A DNA stretch of 34,132 nt from an uncultured Muribaculaceae bacterium (GTDB lineage: Bacteria > Bacteroidota > Bacteroidia > Bacteroidales > Muribaculaceae). The stretch spans positions 1 through 34,132 of the forward strand of contig CABUTS010000025.1 in assembly GCA_902494515.1 (NCBI GenBank), in the 5' to 3' direction. Below are positions 32,879 to 34,132 of this stretch, piece after piece; the first letter of the stretch is position 1; the number at the start of each line of letters is the position of its first letter. The notes beneath the pieces are model-generated. The model was not told where the DNA came from and searched no databases. It was given only the letters and a program-made list of their open reading frames with translations. A program made the position numbers and the translations under genes.

Positions 32879-32902
32879 TGAATACGGGCTTCTTTCATTG
32901 AA
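32869..32902. repeat. Duplicated start region of the 79-residue gene
   Basis: CTTCTTTCATTGAA occurs at 32869-32882 and 32889-32902, a 20-base spacing. On the minus strand each copy contains ATGAAAGAAG. The upstream copy opens a seven-codon frame ending in the TGA that overlaps the ATG of the real gene. Confidence 0.85.
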
Positions 32903-32930
32903 ATGGAGTTTTCAGAGTGCCGGGAGGGGA

Positions 32931-34130
32931 TTATGCCTTTACCCCTTTCGCCCCTTTGACGCCACCCTTTGTGCCGCCGCCGAGGGCGAAGATGTTCTGC
33001 GAGAAGGAGGTTGTCTTGCGGTCCTGGGCGTTCTTGCGCTTGACGGCGAGCTGCACCAGACGGTCCATCAGGGCGGGGAAAGAGAGACCGGTCGCTTCCC
33101 AGAGGTAGAACGACAGCGAGCCGGGGATAGTGTTGATTTCGTTGACGTAAATCTTTTTGGTTGCCCGGTCTACGATGACGTCGACGCGCGAAACGCCGTG
33201 GCATGAGAGCACGCGGAAGGTTTCGCCGGCAAGTCGCTGGATTTCAGCGGTCATGTCGGCGGGGAGGTCGGCGGGAATCTTCTTCTGCGAAGCCTGCATC
33301 CCCTCGGTGCCCTTGGAGCCCCCCATGTATTTGTCGGTGTAGGAGAGGATATCCTTGGTCTTGATCGGTTCCTCGAGCACCGACATCTGGTATTCGTCGC
33401 AGTCGCCGAGCACCGAGCAGTTGATTTCCTGAAGCTCCTCGACCATATCCTCGACGATAATTCGGGAGGCATAGCGGGCTGCATCTTCCACTTTTTCAAG
33501 GAGTTGCTCGCGATTGCGGGCACAGCCGATGCCGATTGAGGAGCCGAGGTTGGCGGGTTTCACGATAACGGGGTAGCCAATCTGCTTCTCGATTTTCTCG
33601 ATGAGGGCGTCCTGACGGCTGAACCACTCCTTGTCGGTGAACCATACGTAGTCGACCACGGGGATGTCGCTCTCGCGGAGAATCATCTTCATGGTGATTT
33701 TATCCATACCGTTGGCCGATGAGAGGGTGTCGCAGCCGGCGAAGGGAACGTCGATTTCCTGGAGGAGACCCTGAAAGGTGCCGTCCTCGCCGTTGGCGCC
33801 GTGGAACACGGGGATGACGACGTCGATGTGGGCGGCGATGTTTTTCTTCCCCATGAAGCCTTTGGGATTGGTGTAGTAGAGGTTGCTGTCGCCGAAAACG
33901 GGGCGCATGTAGACCTCGTCGGCCAGTTTCTCCAACCCCTTCATGTCGCGGTAGTTACGGAGATTGAGCAGGGCGTCGCCGGTGAACCAGCGTCCCTCCT
34001 TGGTGACGTAGACCGGGGTTACGTCGTATTTTGTTTTGTCGATTGCGTTGATGGCCTGATTGGCGGAGATGACCGAAATTTCGTGTTCGGTGGATCGACC
34101 GCCGAAGAAAACGCCGATGTTGGTTTTCAT
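32931..34130 (-). CDS. ddl: D-alanine--D-alanine ligase
   Basis: It joins two D-alanines with ATP to supply the end of the peptidoglycan stem peptide, in the cytoplasm. The 399 residues appear complete: the ATG is two bases from the window edge. Visible ATP-grasp motifs are FFGGRSTEHEISVISA at the start, HGANGEDGTFQGLLQ, VIVKPANLGSSIGIG (nucleotide binding), and VSRVDVIVD with YVNEINTIPGSLSFY near the end (Mg2+ and substrate). It is longer than the E. coli enzymes. It has an insertion around SYTDKYMGGSKGTEG and ends in a Gly/Lys-rich tail (GGGTKGGVKGAKGVKA). The promoter lies outside the window. Confidence 0.95.
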   Translation of the reverse strand: MKTNIGVFFGGRSTEHEISVISANQAINAIDKTKYDVTPVYVTKEGRWFTGDALLNLRNYRDMKGLEKLADEVYMRPVFGDSNLYYTNPKGFMGKKNIAAHIDVVIPVFHGANGEDGTFQGLLQEIDVPFAGCDTLSSANGMDKITMKMILRESDIPVVDYVWFTDKEWFSRQDALIEKIEKQIGYPVIVKPANLGSSIGIGCARNREQLLEKVEDAARYASRIIVEDMVEELQEINCSVLGDCDEYQMSVLEEPIKTKDILSYTDKYMGGSKGTEGMQASQKKIPADLPADMTAEIQRLAGETFRVLSCHGVSRVDVIVDRATKKIYVNEINTIPGSLSFYLWEATGLSFPALMDRLVQLAVKRKNAQDRKTTSFSQNIFALGGGTKGGVKGAKGVKA

Positions 34131-34132
34131 TA

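Overview
The window looks like a chromosomal segment of a relatively GC-rich Bacteroidales bacterium (gut Bacteroidota such as Muribaculaceae or Alistipes-like lineages; the genus cannot be fixed from the sequence alone). The support is Bacteroidota-specific content (DUF5686, DUF3127, DUF4249, STN-type TonB receptor with an ECF sigma factor, GH95 fucosidase, short lipoproteins) and promoters of the Bacteroidota form TTTG-N19-21-TAnnTTTG. No rRNA, tRNA, CRISPR array or insertion sequence was seen.

Layout. 1-5.3 kb (minus strand): a NapH/NapG-like iron-sulfur membrane fusion, then a Tat-exported aldo/keto reductase-ferredoxin-DUF1893 fusion, then lepA. 5.4-8.6 kb: a CYTH protein and a DUF5686 outer-membrane protein diverge from one perfectly symmetric promoter. 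8.6-10.6 kb: an A/T-richer three-gene module (unknown protein, 55-residue basic protein, ComEC-type metallo-beta-lactamase-fold hydrolase) that looks acquired. 10.7-16.3 kb (minus): ndk with an M23/LysM peptidase, then a transporter-ispD-recG operon. 16.4-16.9 kb: a DUF3127 protein ending in an SSB-like tip. 17.1-23.7 kb (plus): an A/T-richer cell-surface signalling and uptake operon (ECF sigma, small barrel, reduced anti-sigma, TonB receptor, DUF4249 lipoprotein, further lipoproteins) closed by a strong terminator. 23.8-26.3 kb (minus): a GNAT acetyltransferase, an HTH regulator and a WG-repeat lipoprotein, with related inverted repeats upstream of the last two. 26.4-30.1 kb (minus): the aspT-aspD aspartate-alanine exchange and decarboxylation pair. 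30.1-34.1 kb (minus): a broken GH95 alpha-L-fucosidase, a small unknown gene and ddl.

Three genes are broken as read. The TonB receptor has a one-base deletion near 19296. The last lipoprotein of the same operon has one near 23478. The fucosidase has lost about 24-27 codons near 31267, out of frame. Assembly error and real decay cannot be separated from the sequence. Short tandem duplications (periods 11, 18, 20, 22 and 41 bp) recur in or next to intergenic spacers.

Most promising leads: the symmetric bidirectional promoter at 6003-6068; the three-gene module at 8677-10550, including a 55-residue protein without acidic residues; the two redox fusions at 1851-5258; the anti-sigma factor lacking a FecR core; and the candidate operator shared by the HTH gene and the WG-repeat gene.
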